Part shown: in pieces, positions 1 to 13,600 of the stretch | Layout of the letters: each line of letters starts with the position of its first letter | How positions within the stretch are numbered: position 1 is the stretch's first letter | Origin: Antedon mediterranea | Taxonomy: Eukaryota; Echinodermata; Crinoidea; Comatulida; Antedonidae | Direction: 5' to 3' | Assembly (NCBI RefSeq): GCF_964355755.1 | Contig: NC_092679.1 | Span: forward strand, 19,086,932 to 19,150,931 | Length of the DNA stretch: 64,000 bases | Made by a program: the position numbers and the translations under genes | The notes under the pieces: model-generated | What the model was told of the DNA's origin: nothing | The model's database searches: none | The model's input: only the letters and a program-made list of their open reading frames with translations

Positions 1-1010
1 AAGTATTTGTATGTGTATTATTTGATTTATTGAGCAGGGAATTAATTGATTTCCAAGTTGCCTTAATATCATTTTTGTGTTTGAGAAACGTTTTGTGAAA
101 ATAATTTTTTTTTGCAGCTTTAATTGTAGTATTTAATTTATTACGGAATTGTTTAAAGGCTGTTTCATTTATTTGGGTGGGACAATGGATAAATTTAGAG
201 TACAGTTTATGTTTGTGTTTAATTGAATTAAGTAGGCCATTAGACATCCATGACTTTAATTTATTATTTTTTTTTCGTTTTTGAGGAGAGGAAAGTGTTT
301 ATCATATATTGATTTTAATATAAGTTCAAAGTGTGAATAAGCCTTATTTGGGTCATCAGTGTTAATAACATCAGTCCAATGTTGGGTGGAAATTTCAAGA
401 CGAAAGTTTGCCAGTGAAGTAAGGTTAAATTTTCTAAAAGTATAGTTTTTATTTGGATTAAGATTATGGAAGGAAGCGTTGAGAAGAGAAATATTGAAGA
501 CAGGAAGATGATCGGAAATGTCGCTATAAAGTAGACCACTTGTGTTTTGGTATTCAGTCTGATTAGTAAAAATGTTGTCTAATAAAGTGGCAGAAGTTTT
601 ACTGATACGGGAAGGTCTATGGATACAAGGAAGGTAATTATTACTGAAAAGCGAGTTGATAAAATCACGAGCATTGTTGTCAGTATCGTATTTAAGGATA
701 TCGATGTTGAAGTCTCCAAGAATGTAGACAATCTTGTTTTCTGTTGATAAAGAGGAAAGCACAGAGTCAAGTTCATTAGTAAATTGTTTAGGGTCAAGTG
801 AAGGCGGTCTATAAATGGTTCCAACAAGAATATTTTTTAGGTTGGGTCTAACAATTTCAATAAAGATGGATTCAGAAGTAGAGGGTTGCAGAGTTAGATC
901 ATTTCTAAGGAAAAATTCAAGGCCATCACGGATATATAAGGCAACCCCACCACCGTCTTTATAATAGTCGTTTTTAAATAAAAAATAAAACAGCAGATAC
1001 AAATTCGCCC
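1..1010 (-). mobile_element. LINE fragment: APE-type endonuclease, broken
   Basis: Minus-strand remains of a non-LTR retrotransposon. Positions 1044-256 translate into an endonuclease-like domain: a GGGVALYIRDGL start, then a YRPPS motif, a GDFNID motif (metal binding) and a SDHLPV motif (catalytic Asp-His). These are signatures of the AP-endonuclease domain of Jockey/CR1-type LINEs. The frame shifts near 280 at an A/T run. Coding then resumes towards position 1 with the usual linker (LYSKF, FRNKLN, a TWKSIN-like stretch) that leads to the reverse transcriptase. The RT itself lies beyond the window edge. The 5' end is truncated because the N-terminal part of the endonuclease is missing before about 1010. 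It is non-functional. The exact clade is not determinable by eye. Confidence 0.85.
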
Positions 1011-1546
1011 CTACAGTGGTTAACAGAAAAACAAGAAGACACAATTACACAATCTCGAAAACACTTACACTACGATGAAAGTTTAGAATAAAAGATACCA
1101 ATATAGGGATGGGCCTGAACTAAATTATTATTAAGATAAATTTAATTTTGCATTCTTTTTACTCATCTCATGCATTTTTGTCTTGGTGAATTTTTATATT
1201 CCTCCCCTCTCCCCTTTTATATTCCATCCCCTCTCTACCCAACACGAACACGAGCTTTACAAAATAATGACAACTGTCAAAAGAACGTTTTTAATCAATT
1301 TTCGTCTTTTTATAGTCATTTTGTTACTTATTTTATATATTTAAATAACTTTTTTTTAAATGTAATATAACGAATGCAAATATGGTTTTAAAAACATCAA
1401 CATCAATCATTTTATGTATAGACTAAAAAAAACTGACAGAGAAGATCATGCAAAATGTACAACATTTAAGATAACATATTTTCATTAAAACTGATTAATA
1501 TTATATAATTATTTTATATCTTTATTATTTGTGTCATTGTTTATAG

Positions 1547-1624
1547 GTAGCCTCGTGGATGTCGTGCGTTTCCTGGGCCGCCATGGCTATTGTCTTGTTT
1601 GTTCAAATAAAATGTTCCAGATAA
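1547..1624 (+). CDS. Terminal exon of an upstream TMEM179B-like paralog (partial)
   Basis: After an AG acceptor at 1545-1546, 25 codons and a TAA read VASWMSCVSWAAMAIVLFVQ and end IKCSR. This matches the last exon of the complete TMEM179B-like gene at 5874-5951 almost residue for residue (TSWISCVSWAVMAIILFVQV). It encodes the last transmembrane helix of the family. No other exon of this copy is seen in the window. The DNA just upstream is a LINE fragment, so the rest of the gene should lie left of position 1. It indicates a tandem pair in head-to-tail order. A solitary duplicated exon is the alternative. Confidence 0.7.
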   Translation, partial: VASWMSCVSWAAMAIVLFVQIKCSR

Positions 1625-2024
1625 GAAGAAGATTGAATTTAAGGAACTTATTACATACACAGCAGGCTTGGAGACATTTAAAAACAATACGTGCGCTAGT
1701 TGGCAATAATAACCTGAATAATTTCATCCAAATTTATATATTATTTTCATAAAAATATAAATTACATGGGTTCGTTTTTGTTCCGGAGATCACAGGTATT
1801 ATATCACAATTTAACAATACAATATCAAAAAAGCAGAAATTAGGTTAGACTATTGCATAATATAATTTTGTTTTCTCCGTTACAAAAGTCGATCAGCAAT
1901 TGTTAATCCCATTGTCTAAAAATAACGACCATTTTAAAAATAATGGAGAAATTGAATGCCATTGATTTTCAGGAAAACCTCAACCTATGCTATTGTTATT
2001 AAGATTCTTTTAGCAAATGGTGTA

Positions 2025-3190
2025 ATAATAATAATAATAATAATTTATTAGGAAATGACACCTTTGCATCGGTGGCACACACAGAAGTGGTGCATCCAAT
2101 TTAACATAATACATCAAAACAATACATTATATGACGGATACAGATTCTTAAACTATTTGCAAAAATATAAAAGATAAATCATTACCAACATGGTAATATA
2201 GGTACTGTATTAAATTGTCTTACATTATCATAGGTTTGAGTTGATAAAGAGGTATATAAAAATAAACATAAAATATAGTAAAGAGTTTACAATACAAACC
2301 ATTGTGTTTCAACATCAGGTACTGAGGACCTATAGTTGTTATCACAGGTGTATAATATTTACAAATCAAAAAAGGTCTCAGATTCTTTACAAATCGCGAT
2401 AGAATCTCCACCTAAAATATACTGTAATTTATCATCAGCACTTGCTGTTGTGACACGATTCCATGTGTCATAATCATTACAGAGTACAAGATTATGTTGT
2501 AGATTGGATAATTCTTTCATTCTAATATTATCAAATGCTTTACAGTTTAATAAAAAATGTTTAATGTCTTCAATTTCACCATTCCCACATATAGTACAAA
2601 GACCGGACACATCATTGGACCATTTATAAGTTTTACAATCTAAAGGTAGAGTGTTAGATCTTAATTTAAATTTCAGACTTGTCTCATAAAAATGTGTTTT
2701 ATCAAGTAAATACTTTTCTAAATTAGGGAAAGGTTTCAATTTTGAGTATAAATTTAATGAGGTTTTTTGCATTACATTATTTGACCACTCTGATTTATAT
2801 GATTCTGACAAACATCGCTCGACATTGCTGACTGAGAAAGGAACAAGAGTTAAACTATCATTATCAAAAACATTGTTGTAAAAGCCTATATCTGTACATT
2901 TTTCAAATATGTACAACACAACTACTAAGAAATTTATATTTTAAACAATCAAAGTCACATTTCAATTGTAGCATAGAATTAAGTACAATATTAGGCCACC
3001 TGTGGTCATCCATAGATATAAAACGATTAAATAATTTAACTCTGGACAGTTTGTGTAACTTGGATAATGGAACCCACCGAACCGTTGTTACAATCATTGT
3101 GATATAGATCTTTTTGAGTCGCTGATTAAAGAATAAATATTTTGGCACACATGGCGTGTCATACGTATAAAACGATGGGAACAAGTCTAG
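2025..3190 (-). mobile_element. LINE 3' end: zinc-binding C-terminus, frameshifted
   Basis: Minus-strand remnant of the C-terminal part of a LINE ORF2. The frame from 3184 to 2903 is followed by a second frame from 2919 to 2359, so there is a frameshift near 2910. The second frame contains CTICGNGEIEDIKHFLLNC, the C-x2-C...H-x4-C finger found after the reverse transcriptase of many LINEs (zf-RVT type). Reading on towards 2040, the strand ends in an (ATT)n run at about 2022-2043. Such 3' microsatellite tails are usual for CR1/L2-like elements. The RT itself is absent, so this is a 5'-truncated copy. It lies between the two TMEM179B-like genes. Confidence 0.8.
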
Positions 3191-3446
3191 CTACAGAGTT
3201 AAGTGGATGTGTTTTAAACTTCCCACAAATCTACCTGTTTGTTTAACACATCAAGATTTGATTTGATTTGAATTAATATTCAGATATGTGGTAAACAAAA
3301 ACTGGTAATTTGATATTTCTACCTTCACCAATGTTTCTATTCGTGAATCGTTTGAATTCGCTTGACTGTTGACTCACTTGACATCTTGTTCTTCACAACA
3401 TTCCGTATTACTGGTTTCGTTTTCCCGCGATCATCCATTTTCTAGA

Positions 3447-5951
3447 ATGAGTTTCAGAAAAGATATGTTACGATACGCCACTCTTGTAATTCTAGCGGTC
3501 ACATTCATAGCAGGACTTTCTGTAATTATTATCACAGCAGAAATAAAAGTAAGTAACGTAGGCAACAAAGTTAAGTAGGCCTATGATATAATTTTTTTAT
3601 TTCTAAGCTAGCAACCACAGGCCTTATTTTCATACTGGTATTGGTTCTAAAAAACAGTCTGCTAGGTGAAGACAATCTTACCTTATGTAGGTTAGAATTT
3701 ATTATTTAGCAATCTTTCTTGTTTGAGTTTCTATTCTAACTTTGTAAAATGGGTTTTGTAGGCCTATGTTTTGTAGTCCTATATTCTGCCTGATCGATGC
3801 CATTTTAGGCTACTTCGGCTACTGTATAAACTAACTATAGAGCCTAAGGTTATGGACTTTGCAAATCCTTGTTGTACCAGGGAGATGTCTCCCTGGTTGT
3901 AAAGTGCGGTAATAAACTGCTGCATGTAAAACGAAAGTAAAACAGATGCTGAGGAATTTCCGGGGGAATTTCCCGCATAGTCAACATACCGACGGACGTT
4001 TTATCATATTACTACTATTATAATTCAGGTTATTATATACCATGGAGGAAAAATCCTCCGTGTATATACATGACAAATTATGAGGCCTAATAACAATTTT
4101 TTTGGTAGGCATATATACGAATCGATTAGTTAGTCCTAATGTAGCATCGCTCATTTTATTTCACAATGCTTATTATCCTCTACCGCTTTAAAAAAAAAAA
4201 GAAGCCTGGGGTAGTACATTATCAATGTTGTTTCCTAGGTTCCTATAGTAAACAATATAACAAACAACTTAATATTAAAAATTACTATTTTCACCTATAT
4301 TTTAAGTACGACGGGGAATGTATGGTTTTGGCTGATGTTGAGTGGAAGTCATCCGAAGGAAGTTCAGTGAACATTTACGTTCTTAATACTTCATCCGCAA
4401 GCTGCTCATTCATTATGGGGTACCAGGGCGTAGCTGTAGCTGTATGTTTGGTCTTTTTTATATATTTCATCTTGTTGCTGAGGAAAGTAGTCGTATACCC
4501 ACGGTAAATTTACTTTTGTTTACCTTTTCCTGAAGATATTAATTATTGAGGTTTGATATGGGTGAGAATTATATCCGGAAAAAACAATGTTTTTTTTTAA
4601 GCGCCGTGCCGTATATCGTCAATTATTAGGTCTTCAATGAACAACTTGCTATAAATTTGACCAAGGCAATCAGACTGCTGTGGAGCTAGCTCTGGAGATC
4701 AAAGGGTTTCATCTGTGGCTGCGATACGATCAGTTCCTCTAACAGACAGAGTTTCGTACTTATTTTTATTGTCAAGGCTCAGCAGTAAAGAAAGATAATT
4801 GTAGAAGAATTTGCAATAATTGAATGCTTCACATTGACTGCTATCGTTATATTTTCTGTCTTCAGGGTTTTGCCGTGGTTTGCATTACTTTGCATTATTG
4901 CGGCCTTGTTCTCGCTCATTTGTGCAACCGTTCTTCATATTGGTCTCCGTAAATTATGTAACGGATTTCTGGAACGATACGAAGGGTAAGTTTCTTTGCA
5001 AAATTTATTTATTTGCATTTATTTTTTCGTAAACTTTCTTATTCCAAAGGAGTCACGATGTTTATCACATATCTTAATCTAAAAAGTAAAGTGAATACCG
5101 TATAATATCAAGTTCTTAAACGAAAATTATTATTTTTTAGTTATACATGTGAGGCGTTTGAATCTGACTATTACGATCGCAAAGGTTTCACCGGACTTTT
5201 CAAAGGCGCACAGGTATCATATTTTCAAAAATATAAGTGTTGAACCTTTTAATTTGCAAAATGCCGTATAAGTATTGTTAAATACACAATGCTATTGAAC
5301 AAAAACCAATAGATGCACTGATTATGTTTCGTTTCGTTTCGTTTATTTTCCACTCATTTAAATGCAACATACGAGTAGGCCTATAGCGTATAATTATTAT
5401 GGGTGGAAGGAGGTCACAGTAAGTTCATTTAAGTCGTGATCCCCGTATCAGTATAATGCTACGGAAGTAAACTAAACTATATTTTAAAAAATGAGGGTAA
5501 CATTTAAATTAAATAAGACAGTAAAAGTTAAGATTAATCAGGAAGTTCGTTGTATGACAATATAATGATAAAACTGATGATACCAATAAGAGTATATAAT
5601 ATGTAATATAATTATAGTGAAGTTTAAATAACATAGTATAAAACCGACTCCAAATAACGAGAGGCAAGCCATGAGTCAACGTTTCATCAGGAATGTGTAT
5701 CTGTATGAATGTCCTAATGATGATCAAATAAAGATCGAAACGTTGAATCATGGCTTACCTCTCGTTGCTTGGAGTCAGCTACTACAGTAATGCTAGTCAA
5801 CAAAGTACCGATAATTATTAAAAATATATTTTGGGTTTTTTTTTATATGTATTTTTTGTTTAATCTCATTTAGGTTACGTCGTGGATATCGTGTGTTTCC
5901 TGGGCCGTAATGGCGATTATACTGTTTGTTCAAGTAAAATATTCCGGATAA
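3447..5951 (+). CDS. TMEM179B: TMEM179/TMEM179B-like four-pass membrane protein
   Basis: Five exons: 3447-3548, 4307-4503, 4866-4985, 5141-5213 and 5874-5951 (TAA), giving 189 aa. All introns are GT..AG and phases join without error. Helix 1 is near residues 9-30, followed by an extracellular loop with YDGECMVLADVEW and Cys residues. Helices 2 and 3 are near 75-93 and 102-122, with IGLRKLCNGF after the third. Helix 4 is in the last exon (TSWISCVSWAVMAII). The loop Cys pattern, the LRKLCN segment and the TSWxxxVxW last helix fit vertebrate TMEM179B as I remember it. The family has no established biochemical role. An in-frame upstream ATG at 3369 exists; I prefer 3447 because the hydrophobic helix follows it directly. 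A second copy lies upstream (last exon at 1547-1624). Confidence 0.8.
3877..3896. repeat. 20-bp near-perfect palindrome
   Basis: CCAGGGAGATGTCTCCCTGG can fold on itself almost completely. It lies in intron 1 of the TMEM179B-like gene. It resembles other short palindromes at 4034-4068, 27660-27682 and 44410-44441, which share a GGAGG/CCTCC stem. Confidence 0.7.
4034..4068. repeat. 35-bp hairpin with GGAGGA/TCCTCC stem
   Basis: The left arm TATATACCATGGAGGA and right arm TCCTCCGTGTATATA pair with one or two mismatches around an AAAA loop. It lies in the same intron as the palindrome at 3877. Confidence 0.7.
5646..5776. mobile_element. Short inverted-repeat element (MITE-like), 131 bp
   Basis: The ends are about 39-bp inverted repeats: 5646-5684 starts GACTCCAAATAACGAGAGG, and 5738-5776 is its reverse complement with about four mismatches. 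The inner part carries AAAGATCGAAACGTTG, a motif also seen near 48053. It sits in the last intron of the TMEM179B-like gene. It has no coding capacity. Confidence 0.75.
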
Positions 5952-6082
5952 GACGAATAGTTTAAAGGAATATTAAACTACTTTTCGTCAAACATGGCCT
6001 TAGACTTCTTTGTGGAGTATTCAAGAGGACAACCACCAAGTACCAAGTATACATGACTGTAATACAACATCACATGTGTTTC

Positions 6083-6410
6083 ACATGTATCTCAGTAGGC
6101 CTATCATTACGTGATAGGCACCACATTGATTCAAATGAAATGCTGTATTGCCATATATTCCTATGATAATGGGTAAATATTGTATTGTGTAGAGATACAG
6201 CACTGAGACATATTATGGAATCTCGAACCCATCCACACATGGCCATAAGTACAATCAGACAAGAGGATAAACACCATGTATCTCCTACTAATAGGCCTAT
6301 CATACGTGATAAGGCACCAAATTGATTCAACTGAAATGCTGTATTACCAAATATTTCTATGATAATGGGTAAATATTGTAGTATGTGTGGAGATACAGCG
6401 ATGAGAATCG
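6083..6410. repeat. Two-copy direct duplication, about 130 bp per copy
   Basis: Copies at about 6083-6212 and 6274-6410 share CATGTATCTC, a TAGGCCTATCAT stretch, AATGCTGTATT, ATGATAATGGGTAAATATTG and GAGATACAGC in the same order. The short reading frames through it are chance. The rest of 5952-7606, downstream of the TMEM179B-like gene, shows no gene that I can support. Confidence 0.75.
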
Positions 6411-7606
6411 GGTACCAATGTTCAGTGTACTGACAAATACCCAATATCAGCCTGGTCCTTAACGCCTACTTTTAACTATAAATCAATTCACATATCTAGA
6501 GCACTCCTCAAACCGCCCAGTAATATAATACTGACAAATAATTCGTTTATAACGATGAAGATGAGAAAATCTGTGTCACTTTAGTCTTGTGAAAACTTCG
6601 ACTTATAAGTTTTGGTTTGATAAATTATAATGAAACCTGTAAAGCGGGTGAAATCGCAGTACGTTTCCACAATGGAATTATTTTTTATATTCCTCAGAAA
6701 ATTTATTGTGAAATAGGAAATAAGCTTGTTAAATTCACGAGGCTGCCGTAAAATGTTATTTATAATGGTTCCGTTATTTATTTAGATTTCTGAGTTAGCA
6801 AATTTGCCAATTTGAACTTTTTTGAGGGCTATAAAATATTATTTATTAAGCGGATGTCCAAGATCTAAAGTAAAGAAGACTTGCATTGGTGTAACAGTCC
6901 TCTACACACAATTTGCCATTGTTTCGGTAAAATTTAGCACCTTATCTAAATTTATTGTATTTTATAATATTTTATATTAAGAATTTTTTTAAACAATATG
7001 GTGTTCAAATTTGTCGCCATAATATTAATATGTCAAACCTGGGTATCGTTATAAATGATTAAACTCTGCATTGTCTGAAAATAGTCGTGTTTGAATTAAA
7101 ATGTCTTGCCATTAAAGAAAATAATAAATTACGATCGCTAAATAATTTTTTCGGGAAGCAGGATTTAATTACATCGCGAGAAGCCATGGCATTTCTTTTT
7201 TTTTTTTTCAGATTATGTACTTCCATTTTTACCCAGTATCATGGTGAAAAATATACGTTTTAAATGACGAGGTTGTATAAATCGATAAAGGAGATCTTAC
7301 GATTTGGCTTCGGTAATATTCGTTTAAAAAAGAAGATACAGTATTTTGGCACAAATGCCATGTCATACCTATACTTCAGCTGAAAGGGATTTTTTGGAAA
7401 TCGTCTATTTTATTACGAACAAAAAACGGTGGTGCGTTCTAAAGAAATCATACTGATTAACATGGTATGACATGCAGTTAATATTGCAAGTTGAGGGCAA
7501 TATAACAAAAATTACCAATATTTATAATTGGGGTCAATGGTTCACGCACATACGAATACAAGAACGGGAGACATTGCATGCCGCATAGGAACATTAAAGT
7601 GTAATT

Positions 7607-10600
7607 ATGAGCGATCAAATAACAGAGTTCCTAAAGACGAATTATATCCCCATTACATCAGCTGCAGCTGTCGGTATGTTATATTTATAATTTTTTAAAT
7701 TTAGATAGAGAGACTTCGTACACTCATACTTAGTTAGTGTACTCTAACCATCGCTATTTATTTATGTTTCCAATATTCATGACAAAGAAACGGTGTTAAA
7801 GGTTGCAGAAGACCGGCGTGAAGTTGGTTACTTATTCCTTATTCGATATTCAATTTTTTTTGTGAAGTTGGATCCTTATTCGACATTCACATTCACATGT
7901 ATGGGGCGCAATATGTGTAATATTTTAATTAAATGATTTTATACTTACGGCTTAGATTAAGTAGGGCTATGATTTATAGGGCTATAACTTCGTTGTAAAC
8001 GGCATGGACCGGGATGACGATACATGGGTTCGGGCTAGTAGGGTCCAGTCGTTTCAGAAAAATACCACTTGCCCCGGTCCATGCCGTCTAGTTGTCATTT
8101 TAAGCCATTTTAAAACGTTACTACAATTTAACGTTTTTTTAAATAAAAAATTCAATATAACAGGATGATATATAGGGCTATAATTACGTTATAAACGGCA
8201 TGGACCGGAATGACGATACATGGGTTGGGGCGAGTAGGGTCCAGTCATTTCAGAAAAATACCACTTGCCCCGGTCCATGCCGTCTAGCTGTCATTTTACG
8301 CCATTTTAAAACGTTACCGGTCCTACAATTTAATTTTTAAAAATAAAAAATGCAATATAACCGAATGATTTATAGGGCTATAAATACGTTATAAACGGCA
8401 TGGACCGGGATGACGATACATGGGTTGGGACTAGTAGGGTCCAGTAGTTTAAAAAAAATACCACTTGACCCGGTCCATGCCGTCTAGCTGCCATTTCACG
8501 CCATTTTAAAACCTTACTACAATTTCACGTTTTTATAAAAATTGCAAAATAACCGGATGAAATATAGGGCTATAATTACGTTATAAACGGCATGGACCGG
8601 GATGACGATACATGGGTTGGGGCGAGTAGGGTCCAGTTATTTCAGAAAAATACCTCTTACCCCGGTCCATGCCGTCTAGCTGTCATTTTACGCCATTGTA
8701 AAACGTTACTACAATTTAAGGTTTTCATAAAAAATGCAATGTAAACGTATGATTTATAGGGCTATAATTACGTTATAAACGGCATGGACCGGGATGACGA
8801 TACATGGGTTGGGGCAAGTAGGGTCCAGTCAATTCAGAAAAATACCACTTGCCCCGGTCCATGCTGTCTAGCTATCATTTTACGCCATTTTAAAACGTTA
8901 CTACAATTTAACGGTTTTTTTTATAAAAAATGCAATATAACCGAATGATTTATAGGGCTATAATTACGTTATAAACGGCATGGACCGGGATGACGATACA
9001 TGGGTTGGGGCTAGTAGGGTCCAGTAGTTTCAGAAAAATACCACTTGACCCGGTCCATGCCGTATAGCTGCCATTTCACGCCATTTTAAAACCTTACTAC
9101 AATTTAACGTTTTTATAAAAAATGCAATATAACCGGATGATATATAGGGCTGTAATTACGTTATAAACGGCATGTACCGGGATGACGATACATGGGTTGG
9201 GGCAAGAAGGGTCCAGTCAATTCAGAAAAATACCACTTGCCCCGGTCCATGCCGTCTAGCTATCATTTTACGCCATTTTAAAACGTTACTACAATTTAAT
9301 GTTTTTTTTTTATAAAAAATGCAATATAACCGAATAATTTATAGGGATATAATTACGTTATAAACGGCATGGACCGGGATGACGATACATGGGTTGGGGC
9401 TAGTAGGGTCCAGTAGTTTCAGAAAAATACCACTTGACCCGGTCCATGCCGTCTAGCTGTCATTTTACGCCATTTTAAAACGTTACTACAATTTAAGGTT
9501 TTCATAAAAAATGCAATGTAAACATATGATTTATAGGGCTGTAATTACGTTATAAACGGCATGGACCGGGATGACGATACATGGGTTGGGGCAAGTAGGG
9601 TCCAGTCAATTCAGAAAAATACCACTTGCCCCGGTCCATGCCGTCTAGCTATCATTTTACGCCATTTTAAAACGTTACTACAATTTAACGTTTTTTTTTA
9701 TAAAAATGGAATATAACCGAATGATTAGGGCTATAATTACGTTATAAACGGCATGGACCGGGATGACGATACATGGGTTGGGGCTAGTAGGGTCCAGTCA
9801 ATTCAGAAAAATACCACTTGCCCCGGTCCATGCCGTCTAGCAGTCATTTTACGCCATTTTAAAACGTTACTACAATTTAAGGTTTTCATAAAAAATGCAA
9901 TGTAAACATATGATTTATAGGGCTATAATTACGTTATAAACGGCATGTACCGGGATGACGATACATGGGTTGGGGCAAGTAGGGTCCAGTCAATTCAGAA
10001 AAATACCACTTGCCCCGGTCCATGCCGTCTAGCTGCCATTTTACGCCATTTTAAAACGTTACTACAATTTAATTTTTTTATAAAAAATGCAATTTAACCG
10101 AATGGTTTATAGGGCTATAATTACGTTATAAACGGCATGGACCGGGATAACGATACATGGGTTGGGGCTAGTAGGATCCAGTCGTGTCAGAAAAATACCA
10201 CTTGACCCGGTCCATGCCGTCTAGCGGCCATTTCACGCCATTTTAAAACGTTACTACAATTTAACTTTTTTATAAAAAATGCAATATAACCGAATGATTT
10301 ATAGGGCTATAATTACGTTATAAACGGCATGGACCGGGATAACGATACATGGGTTGGGGCTAGTAAGGTCCAGTCGTTTCAGAAAAATACCACTTGACCC
10401 GGTCCATGCCGTCTAGCGGCCATTTCACGCCATTTTAAAACGTTACTACAATTTAACTTTTTTTATAAAAAATGCAATATAACCGGATGATATATAGGGC
10501 TATAATTACCTTATAAACGGCATGGACCGGGATGACGATACATGGGTTGGTGCGAGTAGGGTCCAGTTATTATAGAAAAGTACCACTTGCCCCGGTCCAT

Positions 10601-13600
10601 GCCGTCTAGCTGTCATTTTACGCCATTTTAAAACGTTACTACAATTTAACGTTTTTAACAATAAAAAATGCACTATAAACGTATGATTTATAGGGCTATA
10701 ATTACGTTATAAACGGCATGGACCGGGATGATGATGCATGGGTTGGGACGAGTAGGGTCTAGTCATTTCGGAAAAATACCACTTGCCCCGGTCCATGCCG
10801 TCTAGCTGTCATTTTACTCCATTTTAAAACGTTACTACAATTTAAGGTTTTCATAAAAAATGCAATGTAAACATATGATTTATAGGGCTATAATTACGTT
10901 ATAAACGGCATGGACCGGGATGACGATACATGGGTTGGGGCAAGTAGGGTCCAGTCAATTCAGAAAAATATTACTTTACCCGGTCCATGCCGTCTAGCTA
11001 TCATTTTACGCCATTTTAAAACGTTACTACAATTTAACGGTTTTTTTTTATAAAAAATGCAATATAACCGAATGATTTATAGGGCTATAATTACGTTATA
11101 AACGGCATGGACCGGGATGAGGATACATGGGTTGGGGCTAGTAGGGTCCAGTCGTTTCAGAAAAATACCACTTGACCCGGTCCATGCCGTCTAGCTGTCA
11201 TTTTACTTCATTTTAAAACGTTACTACAATTTAACGTTTTTAAAATAAAAAATGCAATATAAACGCATGATATAATAGGGCTATAATTACGTTATAAACG
11301 GCATGGACCGGGATGACGATACATGGGTTGGGGCGAGTAGGTTCCAGTCATTTCAGAAAAATACGACTTGCCCCGGTTCATGCCGTCTAGCTGTCATTTT
11401 ACGACATTTTGAAACGTTACTACAATTAAAGTTTTTTTAAATAAAAAATGCAATATAACCGAATGACTTATAGGGCTATAATTACGTTATAAACGGCATG
11501 GACCGGGATGACGATACATGGGTTGGGGCAAGTAGGGTCCAGTCAATTCAGAAAAATATTACTTTACCCGGTCCATGCCGTCTAGCTATCATTTTACGCC
11601 ATTTTAAAACGTTACTACAATTTAACGGTTTTTTTTATAAAAAATGCAATATAACCGAATGATTTATAGGGCTATAATTACGTTATAAACGGCATGGACC
11701 GGGATGAGGATACATGGGTTGGGGCTAGTAGGGTCCAGTCGTTTTAGAAAAATACCACTTGACCCGGTCCATGCCGTCTAGCTGTCATTTTACTCCATTT
11801 TAAAACGTTACTACAATTTAACGTTTTTAAAATAAAAAATGCAATATAAACGCATGATATAATAGGGCTATAATTACGTTATAAACGGCATGGACCGGGA
11901 TGACGATACATGGGTTGGGGCGAGTAGGTTCCAGTCATTTCAGAAAAATACGACTTGCCCCGGTTCATGCCGTCTAGCTGTCATTTTACGACATTTTGAA
12001 ATGTTACTACAATTAAAGTTTTTTTAAATAAAAAATGCAATATAACCGAATGACTTATAGGGCTATAATTACGTTATAAACGGCATGGACCGGGATGACG
12101 ATACATGGGTTGGGGCTAGTAGGGTCCAGTAGTTTCAGAAAAATACCACTTGACCCGGTCCATGCCGTCTAGCTGCCATTTCACGCCATTTTAAAACCTT
12201 ACTACAATTTAACGTTTTTATAAAAAATGCAATATAACCTGATGAAATATAGGGCTATAATTACGTTATAAACGGCATGGACCGGGATGACGGTACATGG
12301 GTTGGGGCGAGTAGGGTCCAGTCATTTAAGAAAAATACCTCTTACCCCGGTCCATGCCGTCTAGCTGTCATTTTACGCCATTTTAAAACGTTACTACAAT
12401 TTAAGGTTTTCATAAAAAATGCAATGTAAACATATGATTTATAGGGCTATAATTACGTTATAAACGGCATGGACCGGGATGACGATACATGGGTTGGGGC
12501 AAGTAGGGTCCAGTCAATTCAGAAAAATACCACTTGACCCGGTCCATGCCGTCTAGCTGCCATTTTACGCCATTTTAAAACGTTACTACAATTTAATTTT
12601 TTTATAAAAAATGCAATTTAACCGAATGATTTATAGGGCTATAATTACGTTATAAACGGCATGGACCGGGATAACGATACATGGGTTGGAGCTAGTAGGA
12701 TCCAGTCGTGTCAGAAAAATACCACTTGACCCGGTCCATGCCGTCTAGCGGCCATTTCACGCCATTTTAAAACGTTACTACAATTTAACTTTTTTATAAA
12801 AAATGCAATATAACCGAATGATTTATAGGGCTATAATTACGTTATAAACGGCATGGACCGGGATAACGATACATGGGTTGGGGCTAGTAAGGTCCAGTCG
12901 TTTCAGAAAAATACCACTTGACCCAGTCCATGCCGTCTAGCGGCCATTTCACGCCATTTTAAAACGTTACTACAATTTAACTTTTTTTATAAAAAATGCA
13001 ATATAACCGGATGATATATAGGGCTATAATTACCTTATAAACGGCATGGACCGGGATGACGATACATGGGTTGGTGCGAGTAGGGTCCAGTTATTATAGA
13101 AAAGTACCACTTGCCCCGGTCCATGCCGTCTAGCTGTCATTTTACGCCATTTTAAAACGTTACTACAATTTAACGTTTTTAACAATAAAAAATGCACTAT
13201 AAACGTATGATTTATAGGGCTATAATTACGTTATAAACGGCATGGACCGGGATGATGATGCATGGGTTGGGACGAGTAGGGTCTAGTCATTTCGGAAAAA
13301 TACCACTTGCCCCGGTCCATGCCGTCTAGCTGTCATTTTACTCCATTTTAAAACGTTACTACAATTTAAGGTTTTCATAAAAAATGCAATGTAAACATAT
13401 GATTTATAGGGCTATAATTACGTTATAAACGGCATGGACCGGGATGACGATACATGGGTTGGGGCAAGTAGGGTCCAGTCAATTCAGAAAAATATTACTT
13501 TACCCGGTCCATGCCGTCTAGCTATCATTTTACGCCATTTTAAAACGTTACTACAATTTAACGGTTTTTTTTTATAAAAAATGCAATATAACCGAATGAT

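Noticed and set aside
3369-3446. Longer N-terminus for the TMEM179B-like protein
   Set aside because: The 26 extra residues are not hydrophobic or family-like; the start at 3447 sits directly before helix 1.
6070-6444. 124-aa minus-strand protein
   Set aside because: The frame crosses a non-coding direct duplication and has no family features.
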